This document shows, in pieces, positions 17,847 through 28,437 of a stretch of 64,000 bases of DNA. Made by a program: the position numbers and the translations under genes. The number at the start of each line of letters is the position of its first letter. Within the stretch, counting starts at the first letter, position 1. Below the pieces are notes generated by a model that was not told the DNA's origin, did not search any database, and was given only the letters and a program-made list of their open reading frames with translations. The DNA lies in contig NZ_JAPEPX010000001.1 of assembly GCF_026339935.1 (NCBI RefSeq), positions 1,904,501 to 1,968,500 of the forward strand, written 5' to 3'. This DNA comes from Streptomyces sp. NBC_01551 (lineage in GTDB: Bacteria > Actinomycetota > Actinomycetes > Streptomycetales > Streptomycetaceae).

Positions 17847-20387
17847 ATGGCCGCAGCCACGCCCACTCCCGCCATCGTGCTCATCGGCCACGGCATGGTC
17901 GGCCAGCGCTACCTGGAGGCCCTCGCCGAGCGCGGCGCCACCGCCACGCACCGGATCACGGTGCTCTGCGAGGAGCCCCGGCCCGCCTACGACCGGGTGC
18001 ACCTGACCTCGTACTTCTCCGGCACCACGGCCGAGGAACTGTCCGTCACCCCCGCCTCCTTCATGGCCGAGCACGGCATCGAGCTGCACCTCGGGGACCC
18101 CGCCGAGAGCGTCGACCGCGAGGCCCGCACCGTCACCTCCCGCTCGGGCCGGGTGTTCCCGTACGACGTGCTCGTCCTCGCGACCGGCAGCTACCCCTTC
18201 GTCCCGCCCGTCCCCGGCAAGGACGCCCCGGGCTGCTTCGTCTACCGCACCATCGAGGACCTCCTCGCGATCGAGGAGTACGCGAAGGCCGGCGCGGTCA
18301 CCGGCGCCGTCGTCGGCGGCGGCCTCCTCGGCCTCGAAGCCGCCGGCGCGCTCCAGGGCCTCGGACTGGCCACCCGCATCGTCGAGTTCGCCCCGCGGCT
18401 GATGCCCGTCCAGGTCGACGAGGGCGGCGGCGCGGCCCTGCTGCGCACCATCGAGAACATGGGCCTCACCGTCCACACGGGTGTCGGCACCCAGGAGGTC
18501 GTCACCGGCGAGGACGGCTCGGTCAGCGGCATGCTGCTGTCCGACGGCTCCACCGTCCCCACCGACCTGGTCGTCTTCTCCGCCGGGGTCCGCCCCCGCG
18601 ACGAGCTCGCCCGCGCCGCGGGACTGGCCGTCGGCGAACGCGGCGGCATCGGCGTCGACTCACGCTGCCGGACCTCCGACCCGCGCGTCTACGCCGTCGG
18701 CGAGTGCGCCTTGGCCACCGACGGCCGGGTCTACGGCCTGGTCGCCCCCGGGTACGAGATGGCCGAGACCGCCGCCGAGGACCTGCTCGGCCGCGACAAG
18801 GAGTTCACCGGAGCCGACCTCTCCACCAAGCTCAAGCTGCTCGGCGTGGACGTGGCCTCCTTCGGCGACGCCCACGGCACCGCCCCCGGCAGCCTGGACG
18901 TCGTCTACTCCGACTCCCGCTCCGGCGTGTACAAGAAGCTGGTCGTCTCCCCCGACGGCGTCCTCCTCGGCGGGGTCCTGGTCGGCGACGCCGACTCGTA
19001 CGGCCTGCTGCGCCCGCTCACCGGCAGCGTCCCGCCCGTCGCCCCCGAACAGCTGGTGCTCCCCGCCGGCCTCGGCGCGCCGGTCGCGCTCGGCCCGTCA
19101 GCGCTCCCCGACACGGCGGTGATCTGCTCCTGCCACAACGTCACCAAGAAGGCCGTCACCGCCTGCGCGGACCTCGCCGAGGTCAAGAAGTGCACCAAGG
19201 CCGGCACCGGCTGCGGCAGCTGCGTCAAGGTGATCGGCCAGCTGCTGCCGAGCGCCAAGGACAAGGGGCTGTGCCGCTGCTTCCCCTTCACCCGCGCCGA
19301 GCTCTACGAGATCGTCCGCACCCGGCGCCTGACCTCGTACCGGCGGCTCCTCGACGGCCACGGCCGCCCGCAGGCGCGCGGCGGCGAGGGCTGCGAGGTG
19401 TGCAAGCCGGCCGTCGGCTCGATCATCGCCTCGCTCGCCCCCACCCTCGGCGCGAGCGGCTACGTCCTGGACGGCGAGCAGGCCGCCCTCCAGGACACCA
19501 ACGACCACTTCCTGGCGAACCTCCAGCGCAACGGCTCGTACTCGGTCGTCCCGCGCATCCCCGGTGGCGAGATCACCCCGGACAAGCTGATCGTGATCGG
19601 CGAGGTGGCTCGCGACTTCGGCCTCTACGCGAAGATCACCGGCGGCCAGCGCATCGACCTCTTCGGCGCCGCCGTGGACCAGCTGCCGCGCATCTGGGCG
19701 CGGCTCGTGGACGCCGGATTCGAGTCCGGGCACGCCTACGGGAAGGCGCTGCGGACGGTGAAGTCCTGCGTCGGGCAGACCTGGTGCCGTTTCGGGGTCC
19801 AGGACAGCGTGCGCATGGCGATCGACCTGGAGCTGCGCTACCGGGGCCTGCGCGCCCCGCACAAGCTCAAGTCGGCGGTGTCCGGCTGCGCCCGCGAGTG
19901 CGCGGAGGCACAGAGCAAGGACTTCGGGGTCATCGCGACCGCGAGTGGCTGGAACCTGTACGTCGGCGGCAACGGCGGGGCCACTCCGCGCCACGCGGAC
20001 CTGCTCGCCCAGGACCTGTCGGACGCCGAGCTGGTCCGGCTCATCGACCGGTTCCTGATGTTCTACATCCGCACCGCCGACCAGCTGGAGCGGACCTCCA
20101 CCTGGCTGGACCGGCTGGAGGGCGGCCTGGAGCACCTGCGGGACGTGATCGTGCACGACTCGCTGGGGCTGTGCGCGGAGCTGGAGTCACTGATGGCCGA
20201 CCACGTGGCGCACTACCGCGACGAATGGGCCGAGACGCTCCAGGACCCGGAGCGGCTGCGCCGGTTCGTGTCGTTCGTCAACGCCCCCGGCGCCCCCGAC
20301 CCGACCGTGAAGTTCGTTCCCGAGCGCGATCAGGTCAAGCCCGACCTGAGCGTCCTGACCCTTCTTCCTGTGGGAGGTCCCCGATGA
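17847..20387 (+). CDS. nirB: Assimilatory NADH-dependent nitrite reductase, large subunit
   Basis: 846-residue cytoplasmic enzyme reducing nitrite to ammonium with NAD(P)H. The N-terminal FAD/NAD domain has VLIGHGMVGQRYLEAL and GAVVGGGLLGLEAAGAL. A BFD-like [2Fe-2S] domain follows near residues 425-475 (CSCHNVTKK, then CTKAGTGCGSC), then a second Cys-containing segment and the nitrite/sulfite reductase ferredoxin-like and siroheme domains. The siroheme/4Fe-4S cysteines appear as SCVGQTWCRFG and SGCARECAEAQ near 640-685. ATG 17847 is chosen because AGGAGG lies nine bases upstream and the FAD fold begins there. It overlaps nirD by 4 bp (ATGA), so the subunits are coupled. A candidate GlnR site lies upstream. 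Confidence 0.96.
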   Translation: MAAATPTPAIVLIGHGMVGQRYLEALAERGATATHRITVLCEEPRPAYDRVHLTSYFSGTTAEELSVTPASFMAEHGIELHLGDPAESVDREARTVTSRSGRVFPYDVLVLATGSYPFVPPVPGKDAPGCFVYRTIEDLLAIEEYAKAGAVTGAVVGGGLLGLEAAGALQGLGLATRIVEFAPRLMPVQVDEGGGAALLRTIENMGLTVHTGVGTQEVVTGEDGSVSGMLLSDGSTVPTDLVVFSAGVRPRDELARAAGLAVGERGGIGVDSRCRTSDPRVYAVGECALATDGRVYGLVAPGYEMAETAAEDLLGRDKEFTGADLSTKLKLLGVDVASFGDAHGTAPGSLDVVYSDSRSGVYKKLVVSPDGVLLGGVLVGDADSYGLLRPLTGSVPPVAPEQLVLPAGLGAPVALGPSALPDTAVICSCHNVTKKAVTACADLAEVKKCTKAGTGCGSCVKVIGQLLPSAKDKGLCRCFPFTRAELYEIVRTRRLTSYRRLLDGHGRPQARGGEGCEVCKPAVGSIIASLAPTLGASGYVLDGEQAALQDTNDHFLANLQRNGSYSVVPRIPGGEITPDKLIVIGEVARDFGLYAKITGGQRIDLFGAAVDQLPRIWARLVDAGFESGHAYGKALRTVKSCVGQTWCRFGVQDSVRMAIDLELRYRGLRAPHKLKSAVSGCARECAEAQSKDFGVIATASGWNLYVGGNGGATPRHADLLAQDLSDAELVRLIDRFLMFYIRTADQLERTSTWLDRLEGGLEHLRDVIVHDSLGLCAELESLMADHVAHYRDEWAETLQDPERLRRFVSFVNAPGAPDPTVKFVPERDQVKPDLSVLTLLPVGGPR

Positions 20388-20728
20388 CCGTGGAACTGCG
20401 TGTGGCCGAAGGCTGGCTGACGGTGTGCGAGCTGTCCTCGCTCACCCCCGGGCGCGGGGTGGCGGCCCTGCTGCCCGACGGGAGCCAGGCCGCGGTGTTC
20501 GTCGACCGCGCGGGGCGCCCGTACGCCATCGCCAACCAGGACCCCTTCACCGGGGCGCAGGTGCTCTCGCGGGGGCTGGTGGGGACCGTGGCGGGCCGGG
20601 CCTTCGTGGCCTCGCCGCTGCTGAAGCAGCGCTTCGACCTGGAGTCGGGGCACTGCCTGGACGACGAGGCGGTGGCGGTCCGGACCTACCCGGTGCGGAC
20701 CGCCGTGACCTCGGGCGCCGCGGCGTAG
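20384..20728 (+). CDS. nirD: Nitrite reductase small subunit
   Basis: 114-residue Rieske-like subunit of the NADH nitrite reductase. It has the NirD fold pattern (VAVFVDRAGRPYAIANQDPF, then GLVGTVAGRAFVASPLLKQ, then FDLESGHCLDDE). The Rieske Cys/His cluster ligands are missing, as usual for NirD, so it acts structurally or in electron transfer without its own iron-sulfur centre. Start ATG overlaps the nirB stop. Confidence 0.94.
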   Translation: MTVELRVAEGWLTVCELSSLTPGRGVAALLPDGSQAAVFVDRAGRPYAIANQDPFTGAQVLSRGLVGTVAGRAFVASPLLKQRFDLESGHCLDDEAVAVRTYPVRTAVTSGAAA

Positions 20729-20735
20729 CGGGGCA

Positions 20736-21140
20736 TCAGCCCTGGACGGCCGCCGGGTCCATCCACACGTACTCCCAGACGTGGCCCTCCAGGTCCTCGA
20801 AGGCGCGGCCGTACATGAAGCCGAGGTCCTGGGCCGGGCGGGGCTCGGTGGCGCCCGCCGCGAGGGCGGCGCCGACCACCTCGTCGACCTGCTCCCGGCT
20901 CTCCGCGCTCAGGGCGAGCATGACCTCGGTCGTCTTGCCGGCGTCCGCCACCTCCTTGGTGGCGAAGTCCTTGAAGCGGGCCTCGGTCATCAGCATCGCG
21001 AAGATCGTGTCGCTGATGACGAGGCAGCCCGTCGACTCGTCGCTGAACTGGGGGTTGAAGGAGTAGCCGAGCTTGCCCCAGAACGCCTTGGTGGCCTCGA
21101 TGTCCTTGACGGGCAGGTTGACGAAGATCATGGTGGGCAT
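20736..21140 (-). CDS. VOC superfamily (glyoxalase/bleomycin resistance-like) protein
   Basis: 134-residue single vicinal-oxygen-chelate module pair. MIFVNLPVKDIEATKAFWG opens the first beta-alpha-beta unit, LVISDTIFAMLMTEARF completes it, and the second unit ends with GRAFEDLEGHVWEYVWMDP. The overall form matches the small group often annotated as lactoylglutathione lyase-like. The substrate is unknown; His near the N-terminus expected in true glyoxalase I is not seen. The ATG at 21140 has GAAGAGGGA upstream. Divergent from the PhoX-like gene; a perfect palindrome lies between them. Confidence 0.85.
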   Translation of the reverse strand: MPTMIFVNLPVKDIEATKAFWGKLGYSFNPQFSDESTGCLVISDTIFAMLMTEARFKDFATKEVADAGKTTEVMLALSAESREQVDEVVGAALAAGATEPRPAQDLGFMYGRAFEDLEGHVWEYVWMDPAAVQG

Positions 21141-21316
21141 CTCGGTCCCTCTTCCTTCTCTCGTGTGCGTGCTTTCGAGAGGTAGACCGGGGACCCGGGG
21201 GAAACTCATCGCTCCCGCGGAAAATTTTCCGGACTTCCCTCGACGGGACATGAAACCGCAGGTCAGCTGGCTGAGGTCGGAGCCTCGCCCCGAGCCGGTC
21301 GCTCCCGCGTCATGAG

Positions 21317-21337
21317 GAATTGACGTCACGTCAATTC
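21317..21337. promoter_or_regulatory. Perfect 10-1-10 palindrome, candidate operator
   Basis: Arms GAATTGACGT and ACGTCAATTC flank a single C. It lies between the divergent VOC and PhoX-like genes and contains TTGACG (21320-21325), a -35-like sequence, with TAGGTT (21346-21351) as a possible -10 element 20 bases further on. A dimeric repressor bound here would block that promoter. Confidence 0.65.
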
Positions 21338-21412
21338 GGCGCCCCTAGGTTCCTCGACGCGTGCGATCCCGCGGCCGACCGGACGCGGGCTTCCCTCCCC
21401 ACAGGAGTGACC

Positions 21413-22573
21413 GTGGAACGTCGTACCTTCCTGCGCGGCGCTGTGATCGGATCCTCGGCCGCCGCCTTCGGCGGCACGCTCATGCGCGGGGCCGCCTACG
21501 CGGCGCCCGCCCAGCCCGGCGCCGGTCCCTACGGCGCGCTCGGCGCGGCCGACGCCAACGGCATCATGCTGCCGGCCGGCTTCAGCAGCCGGGTGATCGC
21601 CCGCTCGGGCCAGAGCGTCCCCGGCACCTCGTACAGCTGGCACAGCGCCCCCGACGGCGGCGCGTGCTTCGCCGACGGCGCGGGCTGGATCTACGTGTCG
21701 AACTCGGAGGTCAACCCCGGCGGCGGCGCGAGTGCGGTGAAGTTCGATTCCTCCGGCACGGTGACCGGCGCCTACCGGATCCTCTCCGACACCCGGCAGA
21801 ACTGCGCGGGCGGAAAGACCCCGTGGAACACCTGGCTGTCCTGTGAGGAGGTCAGCCGCGGCTACGTGTACGAGACGGACCCGTACGGGGTGAACGCGGC
21901 CGTGCAGCGCCCGGCGATGGGGCAGTTCAAGCACGAGGCGGCCGCCGCCGACCCGGTGCGCAGGGTGGTCTACCTGACGGAGGACGAGACCGACGGCTGC
22001 TTCTACCGCTTCGTCCCGACGACCTGGGGAAACCTCTCTTCGGGCACGCTCCAGGTCCTCAAGGCCTCCAGCGCCGCCTCCGGCTCCTTCACCTGGGCCA
22101 ACGTCCCGGACCGTGACGGCTCCCCCACCGCCACCCGCAGCCAGGTCTCGGGCGCGAAGAAGTTCAACGGCGGCGAGGGCTGCCACTACGCCAACGACAC
22201 CGTCTGGTTCACCACCAAGGGCGACAACCGGGTCTGGCAGCTCAACCTCGCGAACAGCACCTACGAGCTCGCCTACGACGACTCCCTGGTCCCCGGCGGC
22301 GCGGCGCCGCTGACCGGCGTCGACAACGTCACCGGGTCCTCGTACGGCGACCTGTACGTCGCGGAGGACGGCGGCAACATGGAGATCTGCGTGATCACCC
22401 CGGACGACGTGGTGGCCCCCTTCCTGCGGATCACCGGACAGTCCTCCTCGGAGATCACCGGCCCCGCCTTCTCGCCCGCCGGGAACCGGCTGTACTTCTC
22501 CAGCCAGCGCGGCACCTCCGGCAGCTCCTCGGCCGGCATCACGTACGAGGTCATGGGCCCGTTCCGGGTCTGA
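21413..22573 (+). CDS. Tat-exported PhoX-like (DUF839) protein
   Basis: 386-residue secreted protein. The N-terminus ERRTFLRGAVIGSSAAAFGG is a twin-arginine signal, cleaved near AAYAAPA. The mature part is a DUF839/PhoX-type beta-propeller domain with YVSNSEVNPGGGASAV, TWLSCEEVSRGYVYETDP, HEAAAADPVRRVVYLTEDE and DLYVAEDGGNMEICVI. True PhoX enzymes are calcium-iron phosphatases. Acidic residues are present in the right segments, but activity is not assured; this may be one of the shorter phosphatase-like relatives. GTG 21413 is preferred to GTG 21407 because AGGAG at 21403-21407 would overlap the latter. No PHO box was seen; the upstream palindrome is the likely control site. Confidence 0.85.
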   Translation: MERRTFLRGAVIGSSAAAFGGTLMRGAAYAAPAQPGAGPYGALGAADANGIMLPAGFSSRVIARSGQSVPGTSYSWHSAPDGGACFADGAGWIYVSNSEVNPGGGASAVKFDSSGTVTGAYRILSDTRQNCAGGKTPWNTWLSCEEVSRGYVYETDPYGVNAAVQRPAMGQFKHEAAAADPVRRVVYLTEDETDGCFYRFVPTTWGNLSSGTLQVLKASSAASGSFTWANVPDRDGSPTATRSQVSGAKKFNGGEGCHYANDTVWFTTKGDNRVWQLNLANSTYELAYDDSLVPGGAAPLTGVDNVTGSSYGDLYVAEDGGNMEICVITPDDVVAPFLRITGQSSSEITGPAFSPAGNRLYFSSQRGTSGSSSAGITYEVMGPFRV

Positions 22574-22641
22574 GGCGACCGGCGACGCCTACAGCCGGCA
22601 GCCGGCACCCGGCAGACAGCAGCCGAGGGCCGGCTGCCGGC

Positions 22642-22674
22642 GAGCGGAGGGCCCGGACGACCGGCCCTCCGCTC
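22642..22674. terminator. Bidirectional terminator
   Basis: Perfect 12-bp stem GAGCGGAGGGCC / GGCCCTCCGCTC with a 9-base loop between the convergent PhoX-like and ArsR-type genes. A weaker GCAGCCGGC / GCCGGCTGC repeat precedes it. Confidence 0.75.
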
Positions 22675-22681
22675 CCCGCCC

Positions 22682-23689
22682 CTACGAGGCCACCGCGCCG
22701 CCCTTGAGCAGCGCGGCCCCCAGCGGCGTCACCGTGTGCAGCACCGCGTTGCCCCGGCGCAGGGTCGTCACCAGGCCCGCCTCCCGCATCACGCAGGCGT
22801 GCTGGCTCGCGGAGGCCAGCGAGACCCCGGCCCGGCGGGCGAGTTCGCTGGTGGTGGCGCCGTCGCCGATGGCCCGCAGGACCACCGACCGGGTGTGCCC
22901 GACGAGCTTGCCCAGGGTCCGCTGGCGCTGCTCCTCCACGGGCCGCCGGGCACCCCCCTCGCCCCCGGCCGGCGCCGACACCAGCTGCGCCGCCGCCGGG
23001 TAGACCAGCACCGGCGGCAGCTCCGGGTCCTGCAGCGTGACCGCGGTGCGCCGGCAGAAGAACGACGGCTGGAGCAGCAGCCCGCGCCCCCGCAGCCGTA
23101 CGTCCCGGTCCACCGGGTAGTCGCACTCCAGGACGGGCGCCCGCCAGCGCAGCATCGGCGGCAGCGAGGCCAGCAGCTCGTCCGCGCCGCCGTCCAGCAG
23201 GGCCCGGCCCCGCGCGGCCCGCTCGGCCTCGATCTGGGCCTGGATGTGGGTCCAGTACGGCTCCACGGCCGCGCGGTGGTACCCGCGCAGTTCGCCCAGC
23301 AGGCGCGGCAGGTGCTTGGTGCCGGCGTCCAGGAACTCCCGTACGCGCGGCGACGGCGGCGCCGCCCCCGCGCCCAGCAGCGTCAGCTCGCGCCGCAGCC
23401 GCTCGGGGCGGATCCCGCGCAGCGCGTCGAGGCCCACGTCCCAGCCGTACTGCCCCTCGACCGGGGTGAGGAAATCCGGGAAATAGCCGCGACTCGGTAT
23501 GAGCGCCCCGAGCAGACGTGTTTCACTATTCAACCGGCTCCGGGCTTCAGTACGCCATTCACCGAACAACCGGGCGTCACGCCGGTCTCTTAAACGGTGA
23601 AAACTAAGAATCGTTTCCCACAACGCATCGGGACGCCCTGCCATCCGTACGCGTGCCAGGTCCACTCCAGTGAAATGGATACGAAGCAC
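22682..23689 (-). CDS. ArsR/DUF5937-type transcriptional regulator with a TTA codon
   Basis: 335-residue regulator. A long N-terminal domain of the DUF5937 type (starting LRIHFTGVDLARVRMAGRPD) is followed by a C-terminal winged helix at about residues 255-325: TLGKLVGHTRSVVLRAI, then SELARRAGVSLASASQHACV and ALLHTV-like wing residues. Residue 33 (in FHRLRDRR) is encoded by TTA at 23591-23593, so translation should need the developmental leucyl tRNA bldA in a streptomycete. The first 80 or so codons use A/T-ending codons far more than the neighbours, which suggests relatively recent transfer. Start GTG 23689 is preceded by GTGGGGG. Targets unknown. Confidence 0.82.
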   Translation of the reverse strand: MLRIHFTGVDLARVRMAGRPDALWETILSFHRLRDRRDARLFGEWRTEARSRLNSETRLLGALIPSRGYFPDFLTPVEGQYGWDVGLDALRGIRPERLRRELTLLGAGAAPPSPRVREFLDAGTKHLPRLLGELRGYHRAAVEPYWTHIQAQIEAERAARGRALLDGGADELLASLPPMLRWRAPVLECDYPVDRDVRLRGRGLLLQPSFFCRRTAVTLQDPELPPVLVYPAAAQLVSAPAGGEGGARRPVEEQRQRTLGKLVGHTRSVVLRAIGDGATTSELARRAGVSLASASQHACVMREAGLVTTLRRGNAVLHTVTPLGAALLKGGAVAS

Positions 23690-24012
23690 CGAACCCCCAC
23701 CTGTGCAACCGCAATCCCCCCGCCTCATGAGTATGCATGCCGTCACACGTGGTCACCACGCCCTTTCGGCCACAGTTGAAACCCCTTTCGGCAGGGGCGT
23801 GACAACCGAAATCCTGTACTCCGCCGGGCACACTCCGGTGCGACCGAAACGCTCCGCGAAGGCCGTGGGGGGCTTTGCGGGGCCTGGCGGTCGGTCGCAC
23901 CGGGAAGCGCCGACGTGCTTGGCGGATTGGCGGCAGGCGGTGGACGGGTGGGGATCCGTCCACCGCCTGCTGCCGTAAACATTTGTTGAATATTGCGCCG
24001 TCGCAAAACAAG
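23690..24012. other. Comparatively AT-rich gene-free stretch
   Basis: No supported gene in about 320 bp. A plus-strand frame at 23727-23978 is open, but third-position GC is only about 70 percent and its end lies in a hairpin. The stretch holds the regulator's promoter and, at its far end, structures downstream of ppdK. Confidence 0.45.
23934..23969. terminator. Second hairpin downstream of ppdK
   Basis: Perfect 14-bp inverted repeat CAGGCGGTGGACGG / CCGTCCACCGCCTG with an 8-base loop, 44 bp beyond the first hairpin. It may act as a back-up terminator or serve an untranscribed role. Confidence 0.55.
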
Positions 24013-24057
24013 ACCGCGCCCGCCCCCGGTGGTCAGGGAACCCGGGGCAGGCGCGGT
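24013..24057 (-). terminator. Intrinsic terminator of ppdK
   Basis: Long GC-rich hairpin (about 16 pairs with one bulge; arms 24013-24029 and 24042-24057). Read on the minus strand it is followed by CTTGTTTTGCG, a T-rich tail, about 110 bp after the ppdK stop codon. Confidence 0.75.
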
Positions 24058-24167
24058 CGGTGGGACCGAATAACGGTCCTGTGGCCGGGCCGCCGTTCGT
24101 GCGACGGCCCGGCAGCGGCCCGAGGGCCGCGTCAAGGGGGGCTCGGCGAGCGCCGGAGCCCTTCGGC

Positions 24168-26876
<2,709 letters not shown>

Positions 26877-27107
26877 GGGTCTCGACTCCTCGAGGACTCG
26901 GGTGGCTGCCCTGACGGCCAGGAACATACCCAGATCGAAGGCGTCTGGGTACGTCCACTTGGTCGTCATACGGCTGTAACCACTCGTGCGCCAGCAGATC
27001 GAAAGTAACTCACGGGTAGCTGGATCGGACTGAGAGCGTTCACCTCCCGAAGGGGGAAGGGGCTTCTGAGGCTTGTTTACGCTCGGATGAGCGATCATCG
27101 ATACATT

Positions 27108-27128
27108 TGCGTTCAAGTCTTGAACGCA
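27108..27128. promoter_or_regulatory. Perfect 10-1-10 palindrome upstream of ppdK
   Basis: Arms TGCGTTCAAG and CTTGAACGCA flank a single T. It lies in the 366-bp gap between ppdK and the dus gene, near the terminator hairpin of dus. It has the size expected for a dimeric repressor site and matches none of the streptomycete operators I know. Confidence 0.6.
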
Positions 27129-27129
27129 C

Positions 27130-27156
27130 AAAGGGTGGCACCCAGTGCCACCCTTT
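27130..27156 (-). terminator. Terminator downstream of the dus gene
   Basis: Perfect 11-bp stem AAAGGGTGGCA / TGCCACCCTTT with a 5-base loop, 87 bp after the dus stop codon on the minus strand, and directly before the palindrome upstream of ppdK. Confidence 0.65.
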
Positions 27157-27242
27157 GGAAGTCATACCCTTGGTTTTGACGCTCATCTGAGCGCAACCCC
27201 ACCCATGCGTGGCGTATATCACGCTACCGCGAGGGCGAAATG

Positions 27243-28385
27243 TCAGCCTCCGGACGTGTCCAGCTCGGCGTCCTCGCTCACGCCGGCGCAGTCGTACGGA
27301 TCCTTCAACCAGCCGTCCGGCAGGACAACCCGGTTGTTTCCGGACGTCCGGCCGCGCGGACCGTCCGCGCTCTCGGGCCAGGACTGGTCCAGGTCCAGCT
27401 CGCTCAGATGAGCGTCCAGCTCGGCCAGTGACGAAGTGACCGCGAGCTTCTTGCGCATCTCGGATCCGACCGAGAAGCCCTTGAGGTACCAGGCCACGTG
27501 CTTACGGAAGTCGATCACCCCGCGCGCCTCGTCGCCGATCCACTCCCCCAGCAGCTGGGCGTGCCGGTGCATGGTCGCCGCGACCTCGCGCAGCGTCGGC
27601 TTGTGGAAGTCCTCCGGGCGCCCCTCGAAGGCCGCCACGAGGTCGTTGAACAGCCACGGCCGCCCCAGGCAGCCGCGGCCGACGACCACGCCGTCGCAGC
27701 CGGTCTCGCGGACCATCCGCAGCGCGTCCTCGGCGCACCAGATGTCGCCGTTGCCGAGCACGGGGATCTCCGGCACGTGCTCCTTGAGCCGCGCGATGGC
27801 GTCCCAGTCGGCGGTGCCGCCGTAGTGCTGGGCGGTGGTGCGCCCGTGCAGGGCGATGGCGGTGACGCCCTCCTCGACGGCGATCCGGCCCGCGTCCAGG
27901 TAGGTGAGGTGCTCGTCGTTGATGCCCTTGCGCATCTTCATCGTCACCGGCAGGTCGCCGGCGCCCGCGACGGCCTCGCGCAGGATCGCCCGCAGCAGGT
28001 TCCGCTTGTACGGGAGGGCCGAGCCGCCGCCCTTGCGGGTCACCTTCGGGACCGGGCAGCCGAAGTTCAGGTCGATGTGGTCGGCCCGGTCCTCCTCGAC
28101 GATCATGCGGACCGCCTTGCCGACCGTCGCCGGGTCTACTCCGTACAGCTGAATCGAGCGAGGCTTCTCGGTCTCGTCGAAGTGGATCAGCTGCATGGTC
28201 TTCTCGTTGCGCTCGACCAGGGCGCGGGTCGTGATCATCTCGCTCACGAACAGCCCCTTGCCGCCGCTGAATTCGCGGCAGAGGGTACGGAACGGGGCAT
28301 TGGTGATGCCGGCCATCGGCGCGAGCACCACCGGGGGCTGCACGGTGTGCGGGCCGATCGCGAGAGGCGGAGGGAGCGTGGTCAT
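27243..28385 (-). CDS. dus: tRNA-dihydrouridine synthase
   Basis: 380-residue FMN enzyme that reduces uridines in tRNA with NADPH. The TIM barrel begins VVLAPMAGITNAPFRTLCRE. RADHIDLNFGCPVPKVTRKG has the catalytic Cys, and VTMKMRKGINDEHLTYL, IALHGRTTAQHYGG, LGNGDIWCAEDALRM and GVVVGRGCLGRPWLF follow in family order. The C-terminal Dus extension ends in a conserved tail (VVLPDGWLKDPYD) seen in actinobacterial members. Start ATG 28385 has poor spacing to a G-run. An in-frame ATG at 28403 is an alternative, so the exact start is uncertain. Its promoter shares a 52-bp gap with the divergent MFS gene. Confidence 0.93.
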   Translation of the reverse strand: MTTLPPPLAIGPHTVQPPVVLAPMAGITNAPFRTLCREFSGGKGLFVSEMITTRALVERNEKTMQLIHFDETEKPRSIQLYGVDPATVGKAVRMIVEEDRADHIDLNFGCPVPKVTRKGGGSALPYKRNLLRAILREAVAGAGDLPVTMKMRKGINDEHLTYLDAGRIAVEEGVTAIALHGRTTAQHYGGTADWDAIARLKEHVPEIPVLGNGDIWCAEDALRMVRETGCDGVVVGRGCLGRPWLFNDLVAAFEGRPEDFHKPTLREVAATMHRHAQLLGEWIGDEARGVIDFRKHVAWYLKGFSVGSEMRKKLAVTSSLAELDAHLSELDLDQSWPESADGPRGRTSGNNRVVLPDGWLKDPYDCAGVSEDAELDTSGG

Positions 28386-28410
28386 CCCCCCATTGTCGCG
28401 CATGCCCGGG

Positions 28411-28437
28411 TCGTTAGTTAGCCGTACTATCTGCCAC
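28411..28437 (+). promoter_or_regulatory. Leaderless promoter and candidate MarR operator of the MFS gene
   Basis: TACTAT (28425-28430) ends seven bases before ATG 28438 and no ribosome binding site is present. It overlaps an imperfect inverted repeat AGTTAG-N5-CTATCT, a plausible site for the MarR regulator encoded downstream of this gene. Confidence 0.5.

Noticed and set aside
17654..20383. In-frame upstream extension of nirD through the whole of nirB
   Set aside because: The extension is an Arg/His-rich shadow of nirB; NirD begins at the ATG overlapping the nirB stop.
21317..21351. PHO box upstream of the PhoX-like gene
   Set aside because: No direct repeats of the GTTCACC type; the palindrome has a different design.
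23727..23978. Possible 83-residue plus-strand protein in the gap after the ArsR-type gene
   Set aside because: Third-position GC near 70 percent, no ribosome binding site, and its end coincides with a perfect hairpin.
27081..27193. Repeated GCTC-N4-GAGC motifs (27081, 27181, and 27401 inside dus)
   Set aside because: Short, imperfectly spaced and partly within a coding region; probably chance.
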